64,000 nucleotides of DNA from JAFLCL01 sp964502175 (GTDB taxonomy: Bacteria > Myxococcota_A > Polyangia > Polyangiales > Sandaracinaceae): the NCBI GenBank assembly GCA_964502175.1, contig CAZCVE010000002.1, positions 1 through 64,000 of the forward strand. The letters are read 5' to 3'. Within the stretch, counting starts at the first letter, position 1, and each line of letters begins with the position of its first letter. The notes beneath the pieces were generated by a model, which saw only the letters and a program-made list of their open reading frames with translations, searched no databases and was not told the DNA's origin. A program made the translations under genes and the position numbers. This document shows positions 7,881 through 20,732 of this stretch, piece after piece.

Positions 7881-9929
7881 ATGCGGGCTAGCTCGTGGAC
7901 GTTCCTCGCCCTCGTGATGTGCGCGACGGCGTGTGACGCGGGCGCGAGCACGCTCACCGTGCGAGTGCAGTCGGGCCTCCGTGCGGGTCATGGGATCCGC
8001 TTCGTCAGCGCCGAGCTTCATCGTGGCGCGGCGTGCAGCGGAGACGTCGTCGCGGCGCCAGCGGGCACCGTCGTCGAGCCCGCCGATCAAGAGGCCCTCG
8101 CCTCCGGCTCGCTCACCGTGGCCGAGGTGTCGGGCCTCGCGAGCGGCGTCTACAGCGTGTTCGTGCGCGCGCGAAGACCGCCAGACACCGCCGCCGAGCG
8201 ACCCGACGACGGGTCCACGCTGCTCCAGACGTGCGTCGCCGTGAGCGTGGCGCAGAGCCGGGTCGTGCGCGTCGTGCTCTCGGGCGAGTGCATCGGTCTC
8301 GTGTGCCCCATGCCCGGCGGCTCGGCCGGGTTCGATCAGTGCCTCAACGCGCGCTGCGTCGACCCGCGCTGCGATCCCGATGATCCCGCGACGGCGATTC
8401 ACTGCTGCGATCGCGCGCTCCTCGGCGACACGTGCGACACGGCGCCCACCGTGTGCCGCGGCGACGGTGACTGCGCGGCGGGCGCTGCGTGCGCCGGGCC
8501 ACCGCGCTGCGTGAGCGGCGCGTGCCTGCAAGGCGAGGACACGTGCCCGCGAACGACGTGGTGCGATCCCGAGTCCGAGACCTGCGAGCCCGAAGCCGCG
8601 CTCGACACGCACGACGCAGGGACCGTGGACGGCGGCGAGCTCGCGGACGCCTCGATCGACGCGCCGCCCGACGCGTTCGTCGGCGAAGCGTGCGCGGCCA
8701 CAGCCGCCGGCCCCATCGACGAAGACGGCGACGGCCTCACCGACGAAGGCTGCGAGTACTTCGTCGACACCGTGCACTCGATCTACGGGCTCGACTTCCA
8801 CAACCAGGCCGAGCCGATCGGCGAGCGCGCAGAGAGCCTCATCGTCTCGGGTCCCACGTTCGTGAACGGCGTCCCGGCGTTCGCGCTCTTCCACGCCACG
8901 CGCGCCAACATGAACGCCGCGTACTCGGAGCCGAGACCCGTGAGCTTCACGCTCGACGGAGCCCCCGACGCGGTGAACCACATGGCGAGCTTCGTGCGCG
9001 TCGGGCCTCACGCGGGCCGCCACGGCGTCGCGCAGGTCGGCGTCGGCACCGAGCTACGCCTGTACGTGATCGCGGGCGATCCCGTCAGCGGTTACGCCAC
9101 GGTCGGCGCGCCCCTGCCCGTGCCCCGCGGCTACCTCGACATCGCCCATCCGTTCTTGACCGACCCCGTCGGCCCCGAGGCGCGCCGCTGGCTCTTCGTC
9201 GTCGCGCGCACGCGCGAAGAGCCGACGGGTGAGGTGTACGCCGGGCGCGTGGACTTCGACCCGTCTGGCGAACCTGCGATCGCGATCGGCGCGCTCGTGC
9301 GCGTGACCACGACGGGCGACTACCTCCTGCCGTCGGTCGATCCCGACGGCCTCGTGCTCTTCGTCGAGCGCCCGGGCGGCGTGGTCCTCTCGGCGCGCCG
9401 CGCCTCGGTGGACGCTCCGTTCCCCGAGCCGACCGTCGTCGGGGCCGCTCTCTACGGTGCGTTCAGCGGCCGACCGATCTTCGTGCCCGCGACGCGCGAG
9501 GTGTTCATGCGCGGCGGCAAGCGCGGCCGCGTCTCGCGCGACGTGCTCCATCCCGACGTGTTCGCGGCGTGCGCGGGCACGCGCATCCGTGGCCACAGCT
9601 GCGCCATGCTCGTCGGCGGAGTGGGGCTCCTCGGCGGAGGGGGCGCGTGGAGCGACGCGCGCGACGGGTGCGGCCCGGGACACCTCCTCGCCGGGATCGA
9701 AGACGTGGCGGACTTCGGCGCAGGCGCGGCGGGCTCCGACGTGCCCGCCTGGATCGGCGCGAGCGAGGCAGGCTGGGTCACGGGTGAGATCTGTCCTCCC
9801 GTCGACATCGAGGCGGGCGAGTGCGCGAGCCTCGAGTCGGGGAGCGTCGTGGCTCGACCGTGCTCGGAGCGCGTGTCCGATCGCGTCTGTGAGATCGAGG
9901 TGTGGCCCACCTGGACGCTCGGTCCGTAG
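7881..9929 (+). CDS. Cys-rich secreted lipoprotein
   Basis: A 682-residue protein with a short signal peptide and lipobox (MCATAC, Cys near 19). Residues 20-120 look like an Ig-like or carrier beta domain; about 130-240 contain many cysteines in short loops; then comes an Asp/Ala-rich linker with DEDGDGLTDEGC, the calcium- or metal-binding type of repeat frequent in myxobacterial surface proteins. The C-terminal 400 residues have few motifs and may form a beta-propeller. No enzyme signature is visible. It stands alone between the rib region and the large kinase gene. Confidence 0.8.
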   Translation: MRASSWTFLALVMCATACDAGASTLTVRVQSGLRAGHGIRFVSAELHRGAACSGDVVAAPAGTVVEPADQEALASGSLTVAEVSGLASGVYSVFVRARRPPDTAAERPDDGSTLLQTCVAVSVAQSRVVRVVLSGECIGLVCPMPGGSAGFDQCLNARCVDPRCDPDDPATAIHCCDRALLGDTCDTAPTVCRGDGDCAAGAACAGPPRCVSGACLQGEDTCPRTTWCDPESETCEPEAALDTHDAGTVDGGELADASIDAPPDAFVGEACAATAAGPIDEDGDGLTDEGCEYFVDTVHSIYGLDFHNQAEPIGERAESLIVSGPTFVNGVPAFALFHATRANMNAAYSEPRPVSFTLDGAPDAVNHMASFVRVGPHAGRHGVAQVGVGTELRLYVIAGDPVSGYATVGAPLPVPRGYLDIAHPFLTDPVGPEARRWLFVVARTREEPTGEVYAGRVDFDPSGEPAIAIGALVRVTTTGDYLLPSVDPDGLVLFVERPGGVVLSARRASVDAPFPEPTVVGAALYGAFSGRPIFVPATREVFMRGGKRGRVSRDVLHPDVFAACAGTRIRGHSCAMLVGGVGLLGGGGAWSDARDGCGPGHLLAGIEDVADFGAGAAGSDVPAWIGASEAGWVTGEICPPVDIEAGECASLESGSVVARPCSERVSDRVCEIEVWPTWTLGP

Positions 9930-10076
9930 CGCCCACGGATCCGGTGCCGCTGTACGCTTCGGGGCCTCGGAGAACGCTCCCCATCCGCGGAGCCGTTCGG
10001 AGTATCCTCACTGCGCTCTGGCGCGGGGGTGTCCCTCGGCCATGAGCCGCTCGACGCCGCGCGTCGACCGCGCGCG

Positions 10077-14039
<3,963 letters not shown>

Positions 14040-14050
14040 GCGGCCAAACG

Positions 14051-14084
14051 AAAACGGCCCGAGGAACCTCGAGCCGTCTTCTTC
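14051..14084. terminator. Hairpin terminator between kinase gene and secG
   Basis: Two 10-base arms, CGGCCCGAGG and CCTCGAGCCG (14055-14064 and 14067-14076), pair with one mismatch and are flanked by AAAA on the left and TCTTCTT on the right. It lies between the ends of two convergent genes and could serve both strands. Confidence 0.55.
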
Positions 14085-14139
14085 AGTCGCAGCGAGCCGA
14101 CCTGCTCACTGCCCGGACCGACTCACTGGCCGGACCGAC

Positions 14140-14871
14140 TCACTGGGGAGCGGGCGCAGGCTCAGCCGCCGGAGCGGGCTCGGCCGCCGGAGCGGGCGCA
14201 GCCTCGGCCGCCGGTGCAGCCTCGGCCGGTGCAGGGGCCGCGGGCGCACGACGCGCCGCCGGAGCCGGAGCCGCTGCGGGCGCGGCCGCGGGAGCGGGCT
14301 CGGGAGCGGGCTCCGCGGTCGGCTCCGCGCCGGGAATCTGGAGCTGGAGCTCCTGCGACGCGCCCTCGGCCGGCGCGAGCTGGAGCTCGCTGCCTGCGCC
14401 GAGCTGGAGCTGACCGTCGGCGCCCAGCTGCAGCGTGGTGGCGCCGAGGTCGAGGGGCTGCGGGTCGGCCATGTCTTCGCCAGTCGCTCCGTCCACGGCG
14501 GCGCCGTCAGCGGCGGCTCCGTCTTCTGCCGTTCCGCCCGCCTCGCCGGTCACGTCGTCGGCGGCCTCGGCGGCCTCACGAAGCTCGCGACGGTTGTCCT
14601 CTTCCACCTCGTGCTGACGCGCGCGCTCTTCGAGGGCCGCGTCGCTCGAGCTCGACATGTAGGCGAGCACCGCAGAGAGCACCATGAAGAGCGTCGCGCT
14701 CGCCGTGGTGGCGCGCGTGAGGACGTTGCCCGCGCCCGCGCCGCCGAAGACGGTCTGGCTGCTGCCGCCGAACGCGTTGCCCATGCCGCCGCGGCCCTGC
14801 TGGAGGAGCACCACGAGGATGAGGAAGGCGCAGACGACGACGTAGATCGCGGAGATGATCCAATAGAGCAT
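14140..14871 (-). CDS. secG: Preprotein translocase subunit SecG with long C-terminal extension
   Basis: SecG is the small membrane subunit of SecYEG. The first 75 residues are canonical: two membrane helices around the QQGRGGMGNAFGG loop and SSQTVFGGAGAGN. Typical SecG is 75-130 residues, but this product has 243: after the second helix come a charged coiled region, LQLG-type repeats and an Ala/Pro/Glu tail of about 90 residues. The tail has the same strong GC codon bias as neighbours. It is the last gene of the leftward gap-pgk-tpiA-secG group, an arrangement seen in other proteobacteria, separated from tpiA by 155 bases. Confidence 0.9.
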   Translation of the reverse strand: MLYWIISAIYVVVCAFLILVVLLQQGRGGMGNAFGGSSQTVFGGAGAGNVLTRATTASATLFMVLSAVLAYMSSSSDAALEERARQHEVEEDNRRELREAAEAADDVTGEAGGTAEDGAAADGAAVDGATGEDMADPQPLDLGATTLQLGADGQLQLGAGSELQLAPAEGASQELQLQIPGAEPTAEPAPEPAPAAAPAAAPAPAARRAPAAPAPAEAAPAAEAAPAPAAEPAPAAEPAPAPQ

Positions 14872-15026
14872 GGAGAGATCCTCGAGCGCCCGCGGAGAAG
14901 GCCGCGGAGAAGGGGGCGGAAGCTAGTACGCCCGCCGAGAAACGCCAACCACCTCGCTGACGCCGCGATTCCCGCGCCGCCTGTCGCGGACAGACGCGGG
15001 CGAGCCCAGCTCACACGGCGTTCGAG

Positions 15027-15776
15027 TCAGACGGCGTTCACGATCGCGAGGAAGTGCGTGGCGTCGAGCGACGCGCCGCCGACGAGCGCGCCGTCGATGT
15101 CGTCCTGACCGAGGAGCCCGGCGGCGTTGTCGGGCTTCACGCTGCCGCCGTACAGCAAGCGAAGACCGTCGGCGATGACGTCGCCCGCGAGATCACGAAC
15201 GCGGTTCCGGAGGGCGCGGTGCACGTCCTGCGCGTCCTCGGGGCGCGCGACGCGACCGGTGCCGATCGCCCACACCGGCTCGTACGCGACGACGAGCCGC
15301 GCCACGTCGGGCAGGTCCTTCACGATCCCGTCGAGCTGCCGCAGGACGACCTCGAGCGTGCGCCCCGCCTCACGCTCCTCGAGCGTCTCCCCCACGCACG
15401 CGATCGGTACGAGCATCCCGCGCAGCGCCGCCTCGACCTTGCGACGCACGAGCGCGTCCGTGTCGCCGAAGAACTGCCGACGCTCCGAGTGACCGACGAT
15501 CACGTGGGAGCAGCCGACGTCCACGAGGAGCGGCGCGCTGACCTCACCCGTGAACGCGCCCTTGTCTTCCCAGTGCAGGTCTTGTCCTGCGAGGCCGACG
15601 AGCGTGCCCTGCACCGCCGACGCGACCGTCGAGAGCGCGGTGAACACGGGCGCGAGCACGACCTCGGGACGCGTGGTCTCGTCGACGCCCGCGGCGACCG
15701 CGCGGGCCAGCGACGCCGAGGCCTCGAGCCCGTTCTGCAGCTTCCAGTTGCCTGCGATGAGAGGACGACGCGCCAT
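15027..15776 (-). CDS. tpiA: Triosephosphate isomerase
   Basis: Interconverts dihydroxyacetone phosphate and glyceraldehyde 3-phosphate in the cytoplasm. The 249-residue TIM barrel has the N-terminal GNWKLQNG, the catalytic histidine in HVIVGHSERRQ, the catalytic glutamate motif AYEPVWAIGTG and the phosphate-binding LYGGSVKPDN. The length is normal. It begins three bases after pgk and is clearly in the same operon. Confidence 0.97.
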   Translation of the reverse strand: MARRPLIAGNWKLQNGLEASASLARAVAAGVDETTRPEVVLAPVFTALSTVASAVQGTLVGLAGQDLHWEDKGAFTGEVSAPLLVDVGCSHVIVGHSERRQFFGDTDALVRRKVEAALRGMLVPIACVGETLEEREAGRTLEVVLRQLDGIVKDLPDVARLVVAYEPVWAIGTGRVARPEDAQDVHRALRNRVRDLAGDVIADGLRLLYGGSVKPDNAAGLLGQDDIDGALVGGASLDATHFLAIVNAV

Positions 15777-15779
15777 GGC

Positions 15780-16985
15780 TCAGCCTCGCAGCGCTTCCAC
15801 GCCAGGCAGCTTGCGGCCCTCGATCAGCTCGAGCGACGCACCGCCTCCGGTCGACACGTGCGAGAAGCGCGCGGAGAGCCCAGCATCCTCGACGGCCGCG
15901 ACGCTGTCGCCACCGCCGACGATCGTGAACGCGCTGTCGTCCATCGTGCGCAGATCCGCGAGCGCCTGGGCGATGCCGTTCGTGCCGGCCGCGAACGGCG
16001 CCTTCTCGAACAGGCCCATCGGTCCGTTCCAGAACACCGTCTTGGCGCCAGCGAACGCCTTGGTCGCCGTGGCGACGGTGCGCGGCCCGATGTCGAGCGC
16101 CATGTCGGTCGGCCCGACGCCCGACGCATCGACCACGCGGCCGCTCGTCGCGTCGAGCCCCTCGGCGACGATCACGTCCTCCGGGAGCACGAGCGTGATC
16201 TTCTTCTCGTCTGCGCGCGCGATGATGGTGCGCGCGAGCGCGAGCTTGTCCTCTTCGACGAGGCTCTTGCCCATCGCGAGGCCCTTGGCCGCGAGGAACG
16301 TGTTGGCCATCGCGCCGCCGATCACGAGCACGTCGACCTTCGCGAGCAGCGCCTCGAGCACGGCGATCTTGTCCGACACCTTCGCGCCACCGAGCACCGC
16401 AGCGAACGGACGCGCAGGCTCACCGCGCACACGACCGAGCGCCGAGAGCTCGGCCTCGAGCAGGAGGCCCGCGCCACGCTCGCGGTGGAGCTTCGCGAGC
16501 GCCGCGACCGACGCATGCGCGCGGTGCGCAGCGCCGAACGCATCGTTCACGTACGCGTCCGAGAGCTTCGCCAGCTCGCGCGCGAAGGCCTCGTCGTTCT
16601 TCTCTTCTTCCGGGTGGAAGCGGAGGTTCTCGAGGCACGCGATCTGACCGTCGCGGAGATCTCCGACGACCTTCTTCGGTCCATCGCCGATGCAGTCCTC
16701 GGTGAGGATCACGTCGACGCTCATCAGCTCCGCGAGCTTGTGGGCCGCGGGCTCGATCGAGTACTTCGGATCCGGTCCGCCCTTGGGACGACCGAGGTGC
16801 GACGCGATCACGACGCGCGCGCCCTTCTCGAGCAGCAGCTTCAGCGTGGGGATCGCCGCGCGCACGCGCGTGTCGTCCGTCACGACCTTACCGTCGAGCG
16901 GCACGTTGAAGTCCACGCGCACGAAGACGCGACGGCCCGCGACGTCGAGGTCGCGGACGCTCTTGATCCCGTCGAGCATCGACAT
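15780..16985 (-). CDS. pgk: Phosphoglycerate kinase
   Basis: Transfers phosphate from 1,3-bisphosphoglycerate to ADP. Signature segments are RVDFNVPLDG, SHLGRPKGG, the hinge-region LGGAKVSDK and the C-terminal nucleotide-binding GGGDSVAAVEDAG and STGGGASLELIEG. The start used is ATG 16985, six bases from the gap stop, with a GGAG upstream; an in-frame ATG at 16979 is nearly equivalent. The 401-residue length is typical. Confidence 0.97.
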   Translation of the reverse strand: MSMLDGIKSVRDLDVAGRRVFVRVDFNVPLDGKVVTDDTRVRAAIPTLKLLLEKGARVVIASHLGRPKGGPDPKYSIEPAAHKLAELMSVDVILTEDCIGDGPKKVVGDLRDGQIACLENLRFHPEEEKNDEAFARELAKLSDAYVNDAFGAAHRAHASVAALAKLHRERGAGLLLEAELSALGRVRGEPARPFAAVLGGAKVSDKIAVLEALLAKVDVLVIGGAMANTFLAAKGLAMGKSLVEEDKLALARTIIARADEKKITLVLPEDVIVAEGLDATSGRVVDASGVGPTDMALDIGPRTVATATKAFAGAKTVFWNGPMGLFEKAPFAAGTNGIAQALADLRTMDDSAFTIVGGGDSVAAVEDAGLSARFSHVSTGGGASLELIEGRKLPGVEALRG

Positions 16986-16990
16986 CGCGC

Positions 16991-18004
16991 TCACTTCTCC
17001 GCGCGCGCGAGGTGCGACGCGAGATCGACCATGCGGTGCGAGAAGCCCCACTCGTTGTCGTACCAGCTCTGCACCTCGACGAGGTCGCCGCCGACGACGG
17101 CCGTCTGCGCCGAGTCGACGATCGAGCTGCGCGGATCACCGATGTAGTCGGACGACACGAGCGGCGCGTCCTCGAAGCCGAGGATGCCCTTCAGCGCGCC
17201 CTTCGAGGCGGCCTCGAGCGCGGCGTTCACCTCGGCCACCGTCGTCTGCTTCGACACCACGACGGTCATGCAGGTGAGCGACACGTTCGGCGTGGGCACG
17301 CGGATGGAGGTGCCATCGAGCTTGCCCTTGAGCTCGGGGAGCACGAGGCCGATGGCCTTCGCCGCGCCGGTCGTGGAGGGGATCATCGACAGCGCTGCGG
17401 CGCGCGCGCGACGGAGATCCTTGTGCGGCAGGTCGAGGATGTTCTGGTCGTTCGTGTACGAGTGCACCGTGACCATGTGGCCCTTCACGATGCCGAACGT
17501 GTCGTTCACGACCTTCGCGATCGGCGCGAGGCAGTTCGTGGTGCACGACGCGTTCGAGACGATGAAGTGCTTCGCCGGGTCGTAGCTCTCGTGGTTGATG
17601 CCCACGCAGAACGTGCCGTCGATGTCCTTCTCGCCGGGCGCGCTGATGATCACGCGCTTGGCGCCCGCGGTGCGGTGCTTCTCGCCGCCCGCCTTGTCGC
17701 GGAAGCGGCCCGTGCACTCGAGCACGACGTCGACGCCGAGGTCCTTCCACGGAAGCTCCGCGGGATCCTTCTTCGCGAAGATGGGGATGCGCTTGCCATC
17801 GATCACGATGGCGTCGCCGTCGACCTCCACCGAGAAGCTCGCGGTGCGGTGCACCGAGTCGTACTTGAGGAGGTGCGCGAGCGTCGGCGCGTCGGTGAGA
17901 TCGTTGATGGCGACGACCTCGAGATCCCGCTGCTTCGCCTCGAAGATGACCCGCGTCACGCACCGTCCGATGCGGCCGAAGCCGTTGATCGCAATCTTCG
18001 CCAT
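16991..18004 (-). CDS. gap: Type I glyceraldehyde-3-phosphate dehydrogenase
   Basis: Oxidises glyceraldehyde 3-phosphate with NAD. The 337-residue product has the dinucleotide-binding GFGRIGR near residue 8, the catalytic cysteine motif NASCTTNCLAP and the C-terminal SWYDNEWGFSHRMVDL. It is the first gene of the gap-pgk-tpiA-secG group and has a good RBS (GAGGAGAG) before ATG 18004. The 232 bases upstream hold its likely promoter and a terminator of the next leftward gene. Confidence 0.97.
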   Translation of the reverse strand: MAKIAINGFGRIGRCVTRVIFEAKQRDLEVVAINDLTDAPTLAHLLKYDSVHRTASFSVEVDGDAIVIDGKRIPIFAKKDPAELPWKDLGVDVVLECTGRFRDKAGGEKHRTAGAKRVIISAPGEKDIDGTFCVGINHESYDPAKHFIVSNASCTTNCLAPIAKVVNDTFGIVKGHMVTVHSYTNDQNILDLPHKDLRRARAAALSMIPSTTGAAKAIGLVLPELKGKLDGTSIRVPTPNVSLTCMTVVVSKQTTVAEVNAALEAASKGALKGILGFEDAPLVSSDYIGDPRSSIVDSAQTAVVGGDLVEVQSWYDNEWGFSHRMVDLASHLARAEK

Positions 18005-18147
18005 CGTGCTCTCCTCGTTGGTTCGCCTGACGTCCTCGGTCGGCGAGAGGCGCGGACTCTAGTCAGCACGTCCGAGAGCGACAAGGACCGCCGGCGCTCG
18101 CCGCGAGGGACCAACGTGCGCGCGAGGTCGCGGAGTACCCACCTCGG

Positions 18148-18186
18148 AAAACGCCACGAGGGCACGACCCTTCGGTCATGCCCTCG
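18148..18186 (-). terminator. Intrinsic terminator of the small ORF
   Basis: Read leftward, an 8-bp stem (CGAGGGCA at 18186-18179 with TGCCCTCG at 18164-18157) extends past a mismatch to a further 4 bp and is followed after a short gap by TTTT at 18151-18148. It lies about 50 bases past the stop of the small gene at 18237-18440 and upstream of gap, so it likely insulates gap from that gene. Confidence 0.6.
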
Positions 18187-18236
18187 CAGTGGACCCGCTC
18201 TCGGTCGAGAGGACGGGTGAAGTCAAAGTCGCGCGG

Positions 18237-18440
18237 TCACTCCTCGGCGGCGGCTTCGACCGTCTGCTCGCGGAGGTCCGTGGAGACCAGGGAGAGCATC
18301 TCGGTCGCGAACGCGAGGATCTCGGATCGGCTGTAGCCGCTGCTCTTGAGCTCGCGGAAGGTGGACTTCGCCAGGATGCGGAGCGCGCGCGGCTGGGACG
18401 CCGGGGCAGAAACGTTCGCGCTCGTGAGGGGCTGACTCAT
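18237..18440 (-). CDS. Small protein of unknown function
   Basis: A 67-residue product not assigned to a family. The first 18 residues are Ser/Ala/Pro-rich; the rest (RALRILAKSTFRELKSSGY onward) should form two or three amphipathic helices, ending in an acidic tail. Three things suggest a real gene: an excellent RBS (AGGAGGAAT) six bases before the ATG, normal codon bias, and a dedicated hairpin terminator downstream. It stands alone between the Wza-like gene and gap, with about 220 bases of promoter space upstream. A small regulator or adaptor is possible but unproven. Confidence 0.7.
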   Translation of the reverse strand: MSQPLTSANVSAPASQPRALRILAKSTFRELKSSGYSRSEILAFATEMLSLVSTDLREQTVEAAAEE

Positions 18441-18663
18441 TCGATTCCTCCTGGACCGCCCCTTTGCTCGGCTCGTGCCACCGGGGTGGCGACGAACCTG
18501 AAAGCGCGTTCTGTCGAGGATTTCGCGAATCGCGGTCCGCTTTTATGTCGGCCGTCCGGCCGGTTTTGATCCGGTCGCGCAGCCCGGTTCGCGCCGCTGC
18601 GCAAGGTCCTTCGCAGCACCGCGCAGCGCTCGGCCCGCCCCAGCTCACGTCAGCTCAGGCAGC
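18441..18663. other. Intergenic region upstream of the small ORF
   Basis: This 223-base stretch is less GC-rich than its surroundings in the middle (around 18500-18575, with TTTTATG and GGTTTTGATC). It contains the inverted repeat GGCCGTCCGGCC near 18552. It probably holds the promoter of the small leftward gene and the end of the Wza-like transcript. I see no open frame of its own. Confidence 0.4.
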
Positions 18664-19278
18664 TCAGAAGATGCGCTCGGGCACGTGGAGGATGTCGCCC
18701 GCGCGCACGGTCACGTCGGGCTCCTGACCGCTCGAGATGCGGTCGACCGGGACGCTGAACGTGCGCAGCTCGCCACCCACACGACGCGTGAGGAGCGTGC
18801 CGTCGCGGTTCGCCAGCGCGGTGAAACCTCCTGCCAGGCTCACGGCTTCGACGACGCCCATGCGGCTCGAGATCGCGTAGCTGCCCGGCTCGCGCACCGC
18901 GCCGATCACCGACACACGGCGCGAGTTGTACTCCTGCACGCGCACGCTCACGTGCGGCGAGACGAGGTACTGGCCTTCGCGGAGGCGCTCCGCGATGCGG
19001 TCCGCGATGGCGCCTGGATCGAGGCCGGCGACCTCGACGCGCCCGACGAGCGGGAAGTCGATCGTGCCGTCGCTCTCCACGCGGTACTCGGCGCTCAGGT
19101 CCTCTTCGTCGTAGACACGGACATCGAAGATGTCGCCGGGGCCCACCGCCGTGTCCTCCCCTTGGGTCTCGCCGCGGTTGGCGCGATAGCGAGGCGCCGT
19201 GGGCCCGCAGGCGAGGCTGCCGACGAGGGCCGCGAGGAGCAGCGAGACGAAGAGCGGATGTCGGACGAGGAACGCCAT
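18664..19278 (-). CDS. Wza-type polysaccharide export lipoprotein
   Basis: A 204-residue periplasmic or outer-membrane protein of the polysaccharide biosynthesis/export family. It has a signal peptide and lipobox (LVGSLACG), the conserved start VGPGDIFDVRVYDEEDLS, the core DGTIDFPLVGRVEVAGLD and IADRIAERLREGQYL, then an SLBB-type beta-grasp domain (RVSVIGAVREPGSY). It is much shorter than Wza itself (about 380) and lacks the C-terminal pore helix, as in many small family members. The ATG at 19278 is chosen because it gives the signal peptide. No other capsule gene is adjacent, so the exported polymer is unknown. Confidence 0.88.
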   Translation of the reverse strand: MAFLVRHPLFVSLLLAALVGSLACGPTAPRYRANRGETQGEDTAVGPGDIFDVRVYDEEDLSAEYRVESDGTIDFPLVGRVEVAGLDPGAIADRIAERLREGQYLVSPHVSVRVQEYNSRRVSVIGAVREPGSYAISSRMGVVEAVSLAGGFTALANRDGTLLTRRVGGELRTFSVPVDRISSGQEPDVTVRAGDILHVPERIF

Positions 19279-19378
19279 GCGGGACGGTAGGTGACACGAC
19301 GGAGGGCAGGCGTTCAAGGAGCGGGCGGCCCGAGATCGCCAGAACGTACACAAATCGACATTCCCGCCCTCGCCCGCG

Positions 19379-20251
19379 GTGCCGCATGCTCGGAGCGTGG
19401 GTCGCGCCCGTCGCTTCATCGTCGGTCTCCTCGCCGTGACGCACGCGGCGGTCGGGGGCTGCGCGGCGCCGGAGATCGAGGCCGCGCGCGACTCCGCCAT
19501 CGTCCCGCGCGACGCGAACCTCGACGCGTTCTACGTGCCGCCCGTCGAGCCCACGGTGAGCGGCTACTGCGCCTCGCCCGATCACTGCGACGACGGCGAC
19601 CCCTGCACCGTCGACGTGTGTGAGCCGGTCACGACCGCGCGCTTCGAGGGCACGTGCTCGCACACCCGGATCGAGGGCTGCGTCACGCCTCCCGACGCGG
19701 GCCGCCCCGACGCCGGCGCGCACCACGACGGCGGGCCGACGGGACCGTCGAACCCCGTCGATCCTTCGTGCTCGCACAGCGCGACGCTCACGCCGGTGTT
19801 CCTGCCGTACGTCCCGCTCGGCGCACCCGACGTCGACCGCGGCTGCGAGGAAGGTCTCGAGTGGCAGAACTGCTCGGGCTCGATCGCGCTCCGAGCGAGC
19901 GCGGCCGGCGGCGCTCGGGCGCGCACGGTGATCGTCGATCTCGCCACGTACACGGCGCCCGATCGCCTGCGCATCCAAGGGATCGACGCGAGCGGCGAGG
20001 CCTACGTGCTGCTCGACACGTGCCGCGTGCGCACCTCCGAGGTGGGCGATCCGACCGACGGCCGCTCGCGCCCACCGGACGAGGTGATCCGTCGCTTCGA
20101 GGTCACGCTGCGCGAGGGCACGCGCGCGATCACGCTCGACGCGACGTCGGCTCCGAGCCCCTGGTACATGCGCGTGCTCGGCCTGTGTGATCTCGACGTG
20201 GACGTCGCGTCCGTCGACTGCACGTCCGCCCTGCGCGACTGCGTGCCGTGA
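19379..20251 (+). CDS. Putative secreted lipoprotein
   Basis: A 290-residue protein with a signal-like N-terminus and lipobox (AAVGGC). It has a CDDGDPCTVDVC segment near residue 70, a motif frequent in myxobacterial Cys-rich surface proteins, then an Asp/Gly/His linker (about 104-125) and a C-terminal domain of about 160 residues with several cysteine pairs and no recognised enzyme motif; it could be a carbohydrate-binding-like beta sandwich. The GTG at 19379 and another at 19397 are both possible starts. It is divergent from the Wza-like gene. Confidence 0.7.
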   Translation: MPHARSVGRARRFIVGLLAVTHAAVGGCAAPEIEAARDSAIVPRDANLDAFYVPPVEPTVSGYCASPDHCDDGDPCTVDVCEPVTTARFEGTCSHTRIEGCVTPPDAGRPDAGAHHDGGPTGPSNPVDPSCSHSATLTPVFLPYVPLGAPDVDRGCEEGLEWQNCSGSIALRASAAGGARARTVIVDLATYTAPDRLRIQGIDASGEAYVLLDTCRVRTSEVGDPTDGRSRPPDEVIRRFEVTLREGTRAITLDATSAPSPWYMRVLGLCDLDVDVASVDCTSALRDCVP

Positions 20252-20260
20252 CTCCCGCGC

Positions 20261-20689
20261 TCACAGGAGCAGCAGCATCGCAGCGCGCACGATCAGCCCG
20301 ATCAGCACGAGGGACGACAAGAAGAAGAGCGCGAAGCGCACCTCGATCTTGTTCACCGTCGCCTGAAACAGGCTGTGCACGACGCGCGTGCCCACGTAGG
20401 CCCACGCGAGGCCGAGCTCGATCGCGCCGCTCGCTGGGATCAGCGCGAGCACGATCACCATCGGGTAGAAGAGCGTCGGCTGCTCGAAGAGGTGGTTGTA
20501 GTTGTCGGCCTTCCAGCGGACCTCGGGAGGCAGCGACGCCATCTGCTCGCCGCGCGGGATGGTCGCGTCGAGCTTCATCTTCGAGCGCTGGATCGCGGGG
20601 ATGCGCGTCGCGTACATCCACGTCCACATCACGAACGTCCAGCCCGCGAGGGCGACGGCGGGCAAGAGCAGCGCGGTGTTCGGGACCAT
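20261..20689 (-). CDS. MAPEG family membrane protein
   Basis: A 142-residue integral membrane protein with four hydrophobic segments. The central segment (NYNHLFEQPTLFYPMVIVLA, then WAYVGTRVVHSLFQ) matches the MAPEG family, which in eukaryotes includes glutathione-dependent enzymes of eicosanoid metabolism; bacterial members are mostly uncharacterised. The start at 20689 has a good RBS (GGAGGCTCCC). It ends nine bases from the convergent lipoprotein gene. Confidence 0.88.
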   Translation of the reverse strand: MVPNTALLLPAVALAGWTFVMWTWMYATRIPAIQRSKMKLDATIPRGEQMASLPPEVRWKADNYNHLFEQPTLFYPMVIVLALIPASGAIELGLAWAYVGTRVVHSLFQATVNKIEVRFALFFLSSLVLIGLIVRAAMLLLL

Positions 20690-20732
20690 CGGGAGCCTCC
20701 TCGGTTCACGTCGCGTCGGTGCGCGATCGCGT

